Assembly: GCA_009761415.1 (NCBI GenBank)
Contig: QUOL01000010.1
Span: 1,426,001 to 1,490,000, forward strand
DNA: 64,000 nucleotides
DNA from: Sarcomyxa edulis
Taxonomy: Eukaryota > Basidiomycota > Agaricomycetes > Agaricales > Mycenaceae
Reading direction: 5' to 3'
Shown: one piece after another, positions 39,102 through 52,167 of the stretch
Position numbering within the stretch: the first letter of the stretch is position 1
How the letters are laid out: every line of letters begins with the position of its first letter
Made by a program: the position numbers and the translations under genes
The notes under the pieces: generated by a model
What the model was told of the DNA's origin: nothing
Seen by the model: only the letters and a program-made list of their open reading frames with translations
The model's database searches: none

Positions 39102-41126
39102 ATGCCTTCCCCATTCTTCGTTCCAATTCTGCTGGCCGGAATGATCCTCACCGCAAGTTATCGTATATTTTGCATTCACCCTCTTCATTTACCCTATCTC
39201 TTCTAATAGGGCTCTAGTAACTCGTTATGGAGCAAATGGCAGGTAACTCGCATTTCGTCCATCTCATATCACCCACCCTTAATCCCCATCGCCAGGATAT
39301 GCAATGTGTAGAGAACTGCGCTGATCCAGATCATCAAGTTCTCTACGAACAGCCCGTCTGGCAAACTCTGCAGATGTTCCGTGCGTGTCCAATCTATCTT
39401 ATCCTAACAATCCACTTCTAACATTCCGAACCAGTCGGAGAGATGCTCTGTCAGTCTCAATCCTCTCAATCCAGCCTTGCCTATTACGCTAACCGGTACA
39501 TGTGCTCCCATCTCAAGGTTTCCTCCCCGTCATATACACGTGGCTTAGAACAAGATGGCACTCATCTTCCGTTCAACTTCCGACCGATGACCCCGATACC
39601 GAAGAACTTCCTCAAATTCAAAACAAGCTCGTCCCCCAACAACTCACCGGATGGAAGGTTCTCCTCTTATGGATTCCGGCCGCCTGCGATCTCACCGCTA
39701 CAACCGTCAGTCCTTGACCTCCTTCACTAACGCTGGCGCTGACGCCCAATGTCTTTCTCTGTCAGTTGATGAATGTAGGCCTACTATATACCCCAGTGTC
39801 CATCTATCAGATGACCAGAGGCGCCCTTGTCCTCTTCGTCGGCACACTTAGCGTCGTATTTCTCCGCCGCAGGCTCTGGCTGTATCAGTTCAGTCGCCCT
39901 TGTTCTCTGTTCATCTTTTGCAAATAGATTGACTTCCCGCCTTTGTTCCCTAGATGGATATCCATGATCACAGTCATGGCAGGCGTGGCTTTGGTGGGCT
40001 TTAGCGGTTCTCTGATCAAGGACACTGTCAAAGACGCCCTTGTTCGAGCATTCGTTCCAGGGATCCATAACGCCGGTTTGCCACCCCCCGAACCCATTGA
40101 GAAGCCCGAACCCACCACAGTGCTTGTCGGTGAGCAATCATTACCGATCTTCTATATTAGGTACACCCCATGTATACTGACGTATCCGTGATTTTTAGGC
40201 GTATTCTTTATCCTTTTCGCTCAAATCTTGTAAGACACTTCTATTCCGCGGTCCGGACACTAATCCAACCTTGCACTCAGCACTGCCACTCAATTCGTCG
40301 TAGAAGGTATCTCACAACATCCTTATGGTGCTCGCCGTATCATATATGTGACTAAATATTTCGTTACAGAAAAGATTCTAGGGCATTATGCCGTCGCCCC
40401 GCTTGTCGCAGTTGGCTACGAAGGTCTTTTCGGCACAATTTCCGTCCTCCTATTCGTACCCATCCTCTCAATCCCATCAATAGCCTCCCTCACGCCTTTC
40501 TTTGACCTTCCGCGCGGCTGGCATCAGATGATCGACACCCCCGCAGTCCTATATTCCGCCTTGGCCATAGCATGTAGCATCGCGTTATTCAACTACTTTG
40601 GTTTGAGCGTCACCAGGCATGTCAGCGCCACGGCGCGGAGCATAGTCGACACATGCCGAACTCTGGTGATCTGGATCATCAGTTTAGGTTTAGGCTGGGA
40701 AAGGCTTTTATTCCCTGTCTCACTTTTACAGGTCCTCGGGTTCTCGTTGTTGGTGTTAGTACCAAGATTCTTCTACTAGAACAGCCTCTTTGGATTTAGA
40801 ACTTACTGACGGTTTTGTTTTGTTCATCCCGTGTAGGTACGGAACTGTGAGTTATTTATCTTTGTATACATTTCTCCGTGGATTTATCTAGCCCCTTGTA
40901 GTTCCTCTTCAACAATCTCGTGTCTCCACCATCATGTATCCCAGGCCACCCTCCTGCACCTCCAGTCGAACGTGCTACAGACGCTGAAGAAGCCGAGGGT
41001 CTGCTTTCCCCGATCGACGAAACTGCCATACTTCCAGCCGACCTAGGACAGAGCGGGTACGACGTCGTTCCAGAAGGCCAACACGCCATAGCGCGGGCGA
41101 GTAGCACCGTTGCGCGTAACGATTGA
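39102..41126 (+). CDS. SLC35F6: SLC35F6-like drug/metabolite transporter
   Basis: Multi-pass carrier of the drug/metabolite transporter superfamily, nucleotide-sugar transporter branch. It begins MPSPFFVPILLAGMILT. Helices include LTGWKVLLLWIPAACDLTA, TRGALVLFVGTLSVVFL, WISMITVMAGVALVGFSGS, VGVFFILFAQIFTATQFVV, VLYSALAIACSIALFNYFGL and TLVIWIISLGLGWE, then VLGFSLLVYGTFLFNNLV. The hallmark segments MNVGLLYTPVSIYQMTRGA, HVSATARSIVDTCRT and EEKILGHYAVAPLVAVGYEG place it with SLC35F6. There are about nine exons; several N-terminal ones are very short and approximate. The last exon (from about 40,900) is a cytosolic acidic tail to the stop at 41126. It is divergent from the arrestin-like gene across 212 bases. 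Confidence 0.83.
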
Positions 41127-43375
41127 TGCCTCATGTATAATATCTTTCTTGCACCCTTTCTTGGATGAATCACTATGGACATAAGCTGACTTGTTAATAC
41201 TACCTAAATTCTACTGACATTCAAACTTCGCGAGTAGGATCCGGAAATCGTTATGCCAACCACCGCCACCAGCCTGGACGAGGAGCCACCTCTGTAAAAC
41301 CCGGCTCCGTCGGTAATTCGTGTTTTGCGGCCATCGTGCTATTCCACGATTGTTTTTATCCCTCGAAATCTTTCTAATCTTGAAAAACTGCGCGGCCCGG
41401 GTAGGATCTAAGAATGTGGAACTTTCCACGCGTAACGCGTCGAAAGACTTGGCAACACCGGCACGCGTCCACATTCTGGGTTTCGCTTGACACACGTTGC
41501 CGAAGTTCGTGATATACAGTATAACGCGCCATCACAGGCCATCGCCATTACGATCATGCCCGAGGATGAAATCGCGCAAACTTGGAACTAAGTAGTAGTC
41601 GGCTAAACAGTATTCTGAATAGGTAAGGGTGACAAAACTTATATTCTATCCGAGGCTGCTTATAAAACCTTACTCAGCAGGTTCTTCATATATATCGCTA
41701 CCTTACAAACGCAAGTGCTCTCGGTTCAAAAATGCTTTTTAGCAACTTCTCAATCTTTCTCAGCCTGATTATGTCCTCCTCCGGAAGTCGGACACTTACG
41801 CTTCGACGGGCGGTCCATGATTCAAGAAATTCGAAACTCGAATACTTGAAGTCTTTCTCGGGCTCTTCCCGTTCTATGAATAGTTCGAATCGAAAGGTGG
41901 AGGTGATCACTTGCTTCAACACCATCTCCATCTCCATGATTCTGATCGTTGTAAGCTTTGTGTAAGCTGCACGTTCAAATCCCTATAGAAACCCTATAAG
42001 CGCTGGTCTTAGACCTCCAGAGTATGGACTCCTCCGAGTCTTAACGTGTATCCCGCGGATTCTCCGCCTTCCATCTACGCGTTGATGCGTTGTGCAGTTC
42101 TCTCGGGCATTGATGGCTTTATCGGACTCATATAGGCTGGTGGCGCCCACATGCATTCTCACATTTCCCGAGTGGCCGTTTTTTTCTTTCTTCTTCTACA
42201 AAGGAAAAAGGAAATGGCTTCTGCTTGAGTCTTCTTCTTGAGTCCAATTCTCAGTTCATTTGTATTGTCTCCATAGTGCATGGCAGTACTTTGAAGGATT
42301 CACCACGAGGTAGTAATAGAGAGGGTGATTTATTGTGCGCGGAAGCCTTCTTCGAAGGCTCTATATCATGTATGATTGCAGCTGCACAGTAGAACGTACA
42401 CGCAGCACGGGCACGGTAATCCTCTATCCCCGGGCCCGATCAATGGTAGCTCATCGAGCTGAAGAGTCGGCGAAGCTCGTGGTGACACCGAGCAACGAGC
42501 TCATCGTATCAAGGGAGTCATCGGAGTGAGAAGGGGTGTTTTGATGAAGCTCGTGACGGTCTAGGATCCAAGACGTAGCACAGGCGTCGGTGATGTTATA
42601 TAAAAACGCGTTGACGGAGCATGTTCTCGGTCATCGTCCGCGAGATTGGTGAGGTTGACCAGATTATGAGTCAGAGGCACCTAATCAAAAAAAATTCAAA
42701 CGTTTCTTGTCATGCAGACGACGGATTGCATCTCTATCGAACCCCGACTTCTCTCTCCAGGAGTAACACGAGGTGAAAGACGACGAGACGATGGGAATGC
42801 AAAGCTAATCTTCCCGCATTGATCAGACCGTCGAGGTCACTCAGCCTCAGGAAGGCGCGATGAGGTGTTACTTTCTCGCTGGTATTAAGGGAGTTCCAAA
42901 TGAGGTTGAAAGACGCTGTCCGGCGATGAGACCTCGGAAACAGAGGTGGCTGTTTGTTGTCAAGATAGGCATTTTTCTAATACACTGTAAGTAGAGCCTT
43001 GTATGCAGTGCACGCGTATCAAACACTAGAACCAAGAGTCCAACTATGCACGACAGTTCAAGTCATTGCTTGAGAGAGCAAGAGATTGTATCGATTCCGC
43101 AGTTCCGATTTGAATGAAAGAAGAGGTCAGTGTTGTGTTATTGCTTGTGAACGTCCGAAGAAGGTGTCCCAAAAATAGAAGTGCGATAGTATTGACATTT
43201 ATTGACCATAGGCTTCGAGAAAACTTGCAATTGTGAGGAACACGCTCGTAACAATGTTCGGAAAAAACGATAGAGATTATATATGTAAGATATTAAGTGG
43301 TCAAAGAACAAGAAATGGGGGGTCACTAACACAAAAAAACGTACTAGGTATCAGTTCAAAACTACCGAGTCCCAG
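41127..43375. other. 2.2 kb region with no supported gene
   Basis: Both strands were read. The open frames are all under 100 codons, and none shows a family match or a plausible splice chain. A 79-codon minus-strand frame near 41,698-41,937 is rich in charged residues but was not recognised. No tRNA, rRNA or tandem repeat was seen. The region could be a gene relic, a centromere-unlinked spacer or a long non-coding locus. Confidence 0.4.
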
Positions 43376-45624
43376 CTAATCTTCCCAGATAACTCGCTCC
43401 AGATCGAAATGGGCTTTCGGCTGATACTTATTACCGCGAGCATCCTCAGCCTCCAATCTGGTCTTCACAGTCCTATGCACTCTGACAGGACGCCCTTTCC
43501 CTTTAGTGGCCTGACCAGGAATGTGTCTCCCTCGCCCGAGGTTCCATCCAAAGTCCGATTGCCAACCCGCCTCACCATATTTCTGATACTTCTGCTTCAT
43601 GGGAAGTAACTCCAAGAACCACCAGAACCACCACACAAGCGACAACTGATCGTAAATTGGGGCTACGAGGTCGTGCAAGTCGTGCTCTTCCTCTGTCAGA
43701 ACGGGGGGCTCCTCATCGTCCAGACCAGCATAATTCGTATGGGATCTGTCCTTCGCGGCTTGCGTAAGGAAATTGGAATCGGGAATATCAAGAAGTTTGA
43801 GATTCCCGAGAGGCAATTGAGGGGGACGGGGTTGGACGATCGGGTATACAGACGCGGGGTCTAAGCCAATTTCCTTGAGGCCTTGGGAATCGAAGAGAAT
43901 GCCAGTCTCGGTCTTGAAACACTCGCGGATCATCCAGCGCAAGGGAATGCGCGCCAGACTGTGTGGCGTATCATTCGGGACGGATCCACCTCCGACATCT
44001 AGATAATAGCATACTTTGTCAGGCCAAGATAAAGCACACAATCTGATCCACAAACCGCAATGGCACCCGGCAAACCAGACTTCTTTGGAGTCAGTAGGCT
44101 TTCCATGGTTGTGACTATGCTTTTTCTCGAGTTCCTTCAAAGAGGCATGCCTGTGTAATTTGGGCTTCTTCGGATCTTTGGCCTTAGAAACAGAGCCGCT
44201 AGGGAGACTGGTGTCATCTGGAACTTGCGTAGTACCGATATCGGGTTGCGACGATGTGTCCTTATTCTCTTTGCGGTTCCAGAGATTGGCCTTGAACTTG
44301 GCTCGGCGCTCGTCGAGAGAAACTGCGTGGCGGAAAGTACGGACGATGGTGTTACTGGTGGTGAAGGGTAAACGACGGGGAAAGAGGCCAACAGAGTTCA
44401 CCGTGTCTGACACGACGCGAGGATAAGCTATTGATCCGGAACGAAGTATAACGATGACTTACCCCATACACCAACAAATTCGATGTCGACGTCGATGGAA
44501 AATGCCTTTTTGAATGCGTTAGATTGGGCCCAACCAGTCTCATCGTCTCGCGTGAACATCTTATACGCAAATGGGACTTGCTATGTAAATGAGGAGAAGA
44601 CAGTCAAGATTATGATATCCAGGCCCAAGAGTTATACACGCGTGCCTGATGATTACACGCAGGCAACAATCCAACCTATCGTGAATATTCCTAAGACAGT
44701 GGATCTACACAGAAACAAAACTTCGAGCGTGCTTACCTTGTGAAGCATACCAGCCAGAGCTCTAGCGGTATAGGCGCCTCTACTGAAACCAAAGATACAG
44801 ATGCGATCTCCTGCAGTATCTGGAAAAAGTGCTCAGTCGATCTATCAGCTGGATGTAAGAATTCCCTCACAGTTCTGCATGAGAAATTCGTAGCCGTCTG
44901 ATCTTCCCAGTCAGGAATCGGCTAAAGATGTTGTTCGAAGATGCTCACCCATGACATGCGCATTCAGGTTCCACGCAATGGCTTCGTCGAGCGTCTGTCA
45001 TCGCATTTTCGTCAGCATTGCGATAAAGGTCATATAGTGGTTTAACCTCGAACCTTGGAGACTTTAGACATGAATGGCGTGGCCACCTGGGGCGACGTAT
45101 ACTGTATCGAGATCAGATGCGTGCAGAAATCCCAAGACGATCGAGAGCTTTACCGTTCCTATACCGGCCTATGGGTCTGGATGAGTATATATTAGGCATG
45201 GAACAGAAGCAAAGAAGTTACTTGGTAATAGACCATCTGCTTGCTTCGATCATCTTTCTTGAGCAGCGTGAAGAATTGAACTATGTTTGAGTTCTGCAAT
45301 TCCAAGTCTTAGCTGGGTGGGATACTCTCGTCTCAGGTGACTCACATCGGTATTGAATTTAGAAGGATCGTTAGACGTCGAAGCAAGCATAGGAAACAAT
45401 TGTACATACTGATCACCAGTGCCGTCAAAACAGAGCACAAGAGTGCGAGCTCTGTCGTCTGTGTCGAGAGGAATGATCGATGGGATGACCGGTGCAAAGG
45501 TTGGAACTTCCTCGTCTTCAGGCGTATGTTTGAAGGTAGAATTCTGCGGACTCTCCGACACACCAACGATGGTGTCTGTAAATGATACAGTGCTACCAGC
45601 CTGAATATGATTGCTGGAAGACAT
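43376..45624 (-). CDS. DUF2235 alpha/beta-hydrolase domain protein
   Basis: Cytosolic alpha/beta hydrolase-like protein of the DUF2235 family, related to the catalytic domain of bacterial Tle1 phospholipase effectors; the fungal substrates are unknown. The start at 45624 gives MSSSNHIQAGSTVSF. The family core then runs RTLVLCFDGTGDQY, NSNIVQFFTLLKKDD, VYYQAGIGTY and the nucleophile elbow in CIFGFSRGAYTARALAGML. Next come GLLPAGNHQQVPFAY, DVDIEFVGVWDTVNSVG, FRHAVSLDERRAKF, VWFAGCHCDVGGGS and LARIPLRWMIREC. About seven exons. The GFSRG serine, the DTVNS aspartate region and the CHCDVGG histidine region are all present, so the enzyme looks complete. Confidence 0.87.
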
Positions 45625-46993
45625 AGCGACAAGAGGGATAGAAATTTCGAGTAAAACGCTGCATTTTCAGTCGATTGACCTTTATACCTGTGGCAAAGAA
45701 GATCACGGTAGCTGAAATCGGGGGGTCGGCCGCTAAACGTTCCCGAATTGAGCTCCTAAAGTACCTTCTATTCATCCTGTCAAAGGAACTGATAACAAGA
45801 TTGTGGGTCCAATCAAACCTTTGCTATTTAGAGGTTAGCATAGCCAGGACCATCTGATACTCTGTCGCGAATGATGTCTCGCGATATAGGGGTGGGAAAT
45901 TGCTTCAACCGATAGAGTATGTGCGTAGATTGGGGGGGTGAGGATGACTATCGCGCGCAAGGTCCACTGGAAGACTCATTTTTCTGCGATGCAGTGTGGA
46001 ACCGAACAAGGCCTTGTGCAACGCGATCTGTTATTGTGTAGACAGCAACTGACAGCGGTGACAGATACATGGGTGACCATATGTTTCTCGGAGACTAGAA
46101 GTCGGAGGGTAAGCTCAGGGAGGATGGAGGTATTAAAGTAAGATGTCGGCGACTGCCAACTCAACTTGAGGTGAACCACTTTTTTCGGCGCGTCACGGTG
46201 ACCTTGTCACCACCTTGGCACCTGGTCCATACAAGTTGCAGCGACCTTGCAGGGACCTCAACAGAAGCCTTGATGCTTTTCTTTCCAAGTATCTGGTATA
46301 CTCGGTCAACTCTAGACTGCGATTTATTATGCTTCAGAGATTTCAGCGCATCGGAGACTTCCCGAAGAGAGCCGAAGAGCTTCACGTCGCGTTCCCAGAT
46401 ACTTGTTCACGCGACGAAGGAGGGATGCACTAATCCTGGATAACTCCGTATACACGAGCAGCTTGCATCAAAAATGACATTGACACGGACATCACACCTG
46501 ACTTTCTATGTCGGGGAAGGTGTCGCCACCTTCTTGACATCGTGCTTGGAAGATGGAACTCTTGTCAATCTCTCATAGCCAGTCATGGCTCCGCGATATC
46601 AAGTTATACTTCGATCGTTACTGTTTGCGAGCTCTCGGAGACGAATGAACACCGAATGTCGATGACGATTGGCTGGAGCCTACACAACATTTTGTACGAC
46701 CTAGGGCCTTACACTATGTTACTCATAAGCCTATTTCGGTCTTCTTTCAACAGATTTGAAGCGTTCGAAGAGAAGGACGACGGCTTTCTAGTGTCTCCGC
46801 CCTGCCCTGTGTCTGGCCTTGTCTGCAGCCAACTATGTTTCTAAAATGTACCCGAATAGGACAGATGTCAGAAAAAGACTCGTTTCGGTTATATCCCCGC
46901 GGCAGCTTTACAGGCCAAATTTAGCGAGGTTCCTTGGACTATGTTGACCAAGTATAAGAACTGTATCATCGGTCGCTTCCGTTCTCATCCAAC
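45625..46993. other. Divergent intergenic region, DUF2235 and dioxygenase genes
   Basis: 1,369 bases between divergent starts, long for this window. A TATAAG at 46953-46958 lies 41 bases before the dioxygenase ATG and could be its TATA box. Short open frames near 46,170-46,440 show no family pattern. No other feature is supported. Confidence 0.4.
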
Positions 46994-49900
46994 ATGCCTA
47001 GTATCTCTCCCATCCAAGCGTTCTCTCTTGGTGCAGACGCTGCTTATCTGGCCAAACGCCCTCTTCCAATCGCACCAGATGGCCACTATGACTGGGAGAT
47101 GTCTGCGGACGCCCGCTTGAAACCCGAGAACCATTCAGGTGTTACGAACCTCATTCAAAAGGTATGCATAAACTTCGGTCTTTTGGATCGGGTCTCTGAT
47201 ATATCTTGTACTTAGGCCGAGAACATCAAAGCAAAAGGCGCGATCAGTCCTGATCCACGCGTAGTCGTACGTGAATTGATGCAAGTCCGCACTAATTCGC
47301 TAATAGGCTCTCCCAGGGTGCATTCCTGGACACTGCACTCCATCCCGATTCCGTCGATGATCGCAAAGGCGCCGTGAGTCTACTCCACGTTCGTCATGTT
47401 AGCGTTACTGATTGTTATGTTTAGTTCGCGGATGGCCTGACAATCCTGTCTCGTCTTCCTCCCAGCTCGGAAATCGCTACCGACATGAGCAATGCGGCGG
47501 TTGGGCTGTTGTACAACACCGTTCCCCATCCCCCTGCCTCATTTTTGGGCCCTGTTCATTCGTGGCGCTCAGCTGACGGAGGAGGTAACAATTTGCAGGT
47601 TCCCGATTGTGGCCGAGGCGGAACTGCATATGCTAGGAGCGTCCAAGGGCAGTGGTGCCTTGCCGCTGAGTCCCTGCCAGACCCTGGATTGATATTCGAC
47701 ACGCTTCTAAAGAAGCGAGTGGTGCGTGTATAGGCTCCCATCTACCACATTTTCTAACAATACTGTAGCACAAAAATCATCCGAACGGGAATTCAAGCTT
47801 CACATTCGCCTTCGCATCGCTAGTCACCCACTCCCTCTTTCGGACCGACTTCAAGGATTGGAGCATCAACAACACAAGTTCATACCTCGATCTGAGCCCG
47901 CTGTATGGATATAGTCAGTTCTCGCTCCCTTCTACGTTCAGAGTATGCCAAACTAATATCTTTTGACCCAGACCAAACCACTCAGGACCAGGTCCGCGAT
48001 AAAGCAGCTGGTCGCGGTAAATTGTACCCCGATACATTTTCGGAGGAACGGCTTCTATTCCTTCCTCCTGCAGCTTCTGTGGTAAGTTTCGCTCAAAATC
48101 GGACCGTGATCCTGTCAACGATTTACCTTTTTTCAGCTCCTGGTGATACTTTCCCGCAACCACAATGTCAGTTGATCCTTCACTATGTCTATGTACTCAC
48201 CAGCACTAATCACTATATCCCGTATCGCAGTATATTGCGGACATGCTTCTCAAAATCAACGAGCGTAAAACCTGGTCGGATCCTCCTCCGACCGACGCAA
48301 AGAAGCGTTCACAACAAGATGAAGAGATCTTCCAGACCGCGAGATTAGTCAAGTAAGTGTTTTCTTGTCGAACCTCGGCTCAACAATGACTCAATCTATG
48401 TTCAGTTGTGGCCACTTCATGAGCTTGATCATGGGAGACTACGTCGCCGGATTCCTCGGTCTTTCCGAAGGAAATGCCTGGAACATGAATGCGTTTGACG
48501 TCAGTCCCACGAAGTCTTTCATTTTGAGGGATACTAAACCTGTCTTGTATCTAGCCAATCAAGACCAAGGACGGTGTAGAAGTTACTCGAGGCCAAGGAA
48601 ATCATGTCAGCGTGGAGTTCAATGTCCTCTATCGCGTAAGCTTCTCTGTCTTCGTGAATTTGCATGTCCTTGACCATCGGTCCCGTTCTTCAGTGGCACG
48701 CCACCACTTCTCAGGCAGACGAACAATGGACAAATGACTTCTTCTCCAAGGCTTTCGGTGGCAAACCATTTGATCAGGTCTGTCTTACGACCGATGTCGT
48801 TCAAGATGTGAATTCAACCTTCTTCATGCAGCTCACTCTCCAAGATTTCGGCGGGGTCCTGCTCAAGGAGTTCCAAAGCATCAATCCTGACCCTAGCAAG
48901 CGTGAATTCGGCGGGTCAGTCCAATCTATCGCCTTCACATTGCACGTGCTAAAGTTCTCCAATGCATAGCTTGACGCGTGGACCTGATGGGAAATTCTCT
49001 GACGATGGTCTCGCTAACATCCTCCACGACGCGACGGAAAATCCTGCTGGTGCATATGGTGCAAGAAACACCCCAGACGTCTTGCGAGTTATCGAAGTCA
49101 TGGGTATTCAACAGGCTCGACAATGGGGCGTGTGCTCCATGAACGAGTTCAGGAAGTTTTTGGGGCTGAAGCGTACGTCCTACTGACTCACGTACTTCTA
49201 CGCGTCTTTACCGTTGTCTTTACAGAATTCACAACGTTCGAGGAGTGGAACTCTGATCCTGACGTAGCTGTAAGTTCATTCTCCTGTTTCACTTGATCGT
49301 TTCTCGAACAATTGTCATCTCCCAGGAATCCGCCCGCCGCTTATATGGCCACATCGATAATCTCGAACTTTACACGGGTCTAGTCGCCGAAGAGACCATG
49401 CCCCTTTCTGGTGGATTGCGCTTTGCCTGCGGTTACACAGTACGTACGGTCGACCTGAGCTTGCTCGTTTGATGCTCAAGGCCTGTACTAGATGACGAGA
49501 GCTGTCCTTGGTGATGCAATTGCTTTGGTCCGCGGAGACCGATTCTATACCACTGACTTCACCCGTTCGTACTTCGATTGTTATTTACTTACCTCTCCCA
49601 TTCTAATCTTCTCTTTCAGCATCGAACTTAACAACTTGGGGCTTCCAGGATTGTACGCGTGATCCTCATAACGGTGGACTCGGTGGCGAAAGTAAGTAAT
49701 GGACATTGTCCTGCGCAATCTCTATGTCTTGTATTGACCTATACACAGTGCCGAAGTTACTGATGAGGCACTTACCTCGACACTATCCCTACGTAAGTTT
49801 CCATCCGTCTGCCTGATTTCCAGGTCTGACAATGCGGTCAACGTCCCAAACAGAACAACGTTTATGGTGTCTTCCCCTTCTTCACCCCGCAGAAGATGAA

Positions 49901-51832
49901 GGACAGTCTGACCAAGCAGGGTATCGCCGATCAGTACACTTTCGACCGACCCGTCGCCACAGTGATCCCTAAAGTCCTCAACACTTTCACGGGTATCAAA
50001 TATGTCTTCAATGATCCTGCCCGCTTCAAGACCGTCTACGATATGAAAGGCCTAGGTGATGGATATGGCTTCATGCTTACTTTCGATGAAGCTGCCAAGT
50101 GAGTGCTCTACAATCAAGAGAACAGTATTCAGACATTGATATTGTATTTGTAGGCATGATGCTGATAGGGCCTTGGTAAGAGTACATATCCTCGAAACAA
50201 GCAGCTATTGACTCGAATGTCTGTTCCAGGCTTTGCATGCTTTGTTCCCCACCAAAAATTCCCTCGACGAATACCGAAAATGGTACAGCAGCCAGATCGC
50301 TGCAAAGATTGCGGAACGATCGTGGCAGTAAGTGAGATACCCTGTTTATCGTTACCAAAATTGCTGAGTATCGCAAATTAGATACAATGGTGTTCCGGGG
50401 ACATACGTCGACATTGTCCGGGACGTGATCAACATTGTTTCTGTCCACTGGGCTGCTGACCGACTTGTGAGTTGTCCTTATCCTATGAATATCATCGAAA
50501 TGACACTATCATGACAGTGCGGACTGCCCGTCAAAACCAAAGAGAACCCCAAAGGTCTCTACACGGAGCAAGAAATCTATGACATGTTCTCGACTTTGGT
50601 GAGTCTAATGAGTCTTTTTGTCTCCCTCCTGCTAACTTTTATTCAGTTCACGTAATTATGATCCCCATTTCGTTTCTCGATTTCCGCTGATCCAATCATC
50701 ATAGCCTCACTTTCCTGAGCATCGGTGACAACGAGCATGGGTTCTCTTTGCGCTGGGCTGCAGTTCAAGCGGGTGGAGTGATCCAAGCTCTCATCGCGAA
50801 GTCCGTCATGGAGATAGCCCCGCAGAGCGCTTCGGTATGTCTTTCGTTCTGTATCTCATGTTGTTCCTTGTTTCACCATATTACCTAGAATCCACTCGTG
50901 ACGTTCGTCTCTCACGTTGCAGGCTATATATGGCCTCCCAGTCAAAAAGCTTGCTATCCGTTCCTCAGCGAATTGGCGGAGACAGGAAGACCGTTGAACG
51001 AATTGGTTGCCACTGTCGTCGGTCTCGCAGTTGGCTCGTCTGTCAACTATGCTCAAGGTTTGCCACTACCCAGGTCTCCGTTGTTCATCTCCTAACCTAG
51101 TATATAGCTGCGGTACATGTCATCGACTTCTACCTGGACGACAAGCATAGCGCTCAGAAGGCAGATATTGTGAAGCTGGTGCAACGCGATGATATACAAA
51201 GTGTCGAACTCGTCCGAGGCTATGTCCGCGAAGCAATGAGTGAGTGATACATTATCGTCTCCAACATGTTCTGCCAGATTTACTCGCATCATAGGACTCA
51301 ATCCTCAGTTCACCGGTCTCTGGCGTGACGCTGCTGAAGATGCTCAGATTCCTCAGGGCCCCGGTCTCCCTCCCTTGAATGTTAAGAAGGGCGATCGTCT
51401 CTGGGCTAGTTTCAAGAATGCACATCTCAATGTACGGATTCATACTTCCATCTCTGATCGTCGACTTACCTCTCACGTCGTTACAGCCCCTTGACTTCCC
51501 CAATCCTCAAAACGTTGATCCCAGAAGGCCCAAGACTTCCTACAGTCTCAACGGAACCGGTTTCCACGGATGCCCAGGCGTCACATACGCGGAACAAACT
51601 ATTGCTGAGATCGTCAAAGTTGTCTTCAAGCTCAAGAATGTCCGACGTGCTCCTGGAGATGCTGGCAAACTTGCTGGCTTTACAACCGTGGTCAATGAAA
51701 CCGAGACCAACGTGTTCATCACTCCGAACGGTACAACGAGTCCTTGGCCTGGCTCGATGTACATTGTGGTGAGTACATTGCATATTGTCAGCCTGATTCA
51801 CCACTCATTCCTTCTCCTAGTACGACGAGTGA
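46994..51832 (+). CDS. Fatty acid dioxygenase-P450 fusion (psi-producing oxygenase/linoleate diol synthase type)
   Basis: Haem enzyme making hydroperoxy- and dihydroxy-linoleate oxylipins. About 20 small exons; start MPSISPIQAFSLGADAAY at 46994 and stop at 51832. The N-terminal peroxidase-like domain has RSADGGGNNLQVPD, LPDPGLIFDTLL, the distal histidine region VTHSLFRTDFKDWS, NNTSSYLDLSPLYG, and the catalytic Tyr with proximal His in LYRWHATTS, split by an intron after YR. The C-terminal P450 domain has the I-helix VGSSVNYAQA, in which N-x-x-Q matches the residues used for hydroperoxide isomerisation in 5,8- and 7,8-diol synthases. It also has LVRGYVREAMRLNPQF and the haem cysteine in NGTGFHGCPG. 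Both active sites look intact, so a diol synthase is more likely than a 10R-dioxygenase with a dead P450. Confidence 0.9.
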
Positions 51833-52167
51833 GGCGGTGCGCTGGTTTGGGCTCTGGAATGTTGACGTTGAATTCCACTTCGCTAACGGCTTTCTTGGTT
51901 TTCGTGCACTCATCACAAGTAATTAGTCATAATTATATTATCTCAGTGGCTTGATGTATAGCGTGGACGGTTGTTTTGCGTGATTAGTTTCAGACCGTCT
52001 TGAGTTTTGTGGGCTGTAACAGCTCTGACCCTCCCAGGCAACTACTTCTGTTTGAAGCTGCCTGAAATGTGACTTGACATTCTCCATACACATACAGGAT
52101 CCCGTCTCGTAGTCATGAATCATCTCTACTAGATTGAATACCCCAGTTCTTAGGCCAGCTCTTAGGC
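51833..52167. other. Convergent intergenic region
   Basis: 335 bases between the dioxygenase stop and the F-box-like stop. Nothing is supported. Confidence 0.45.
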
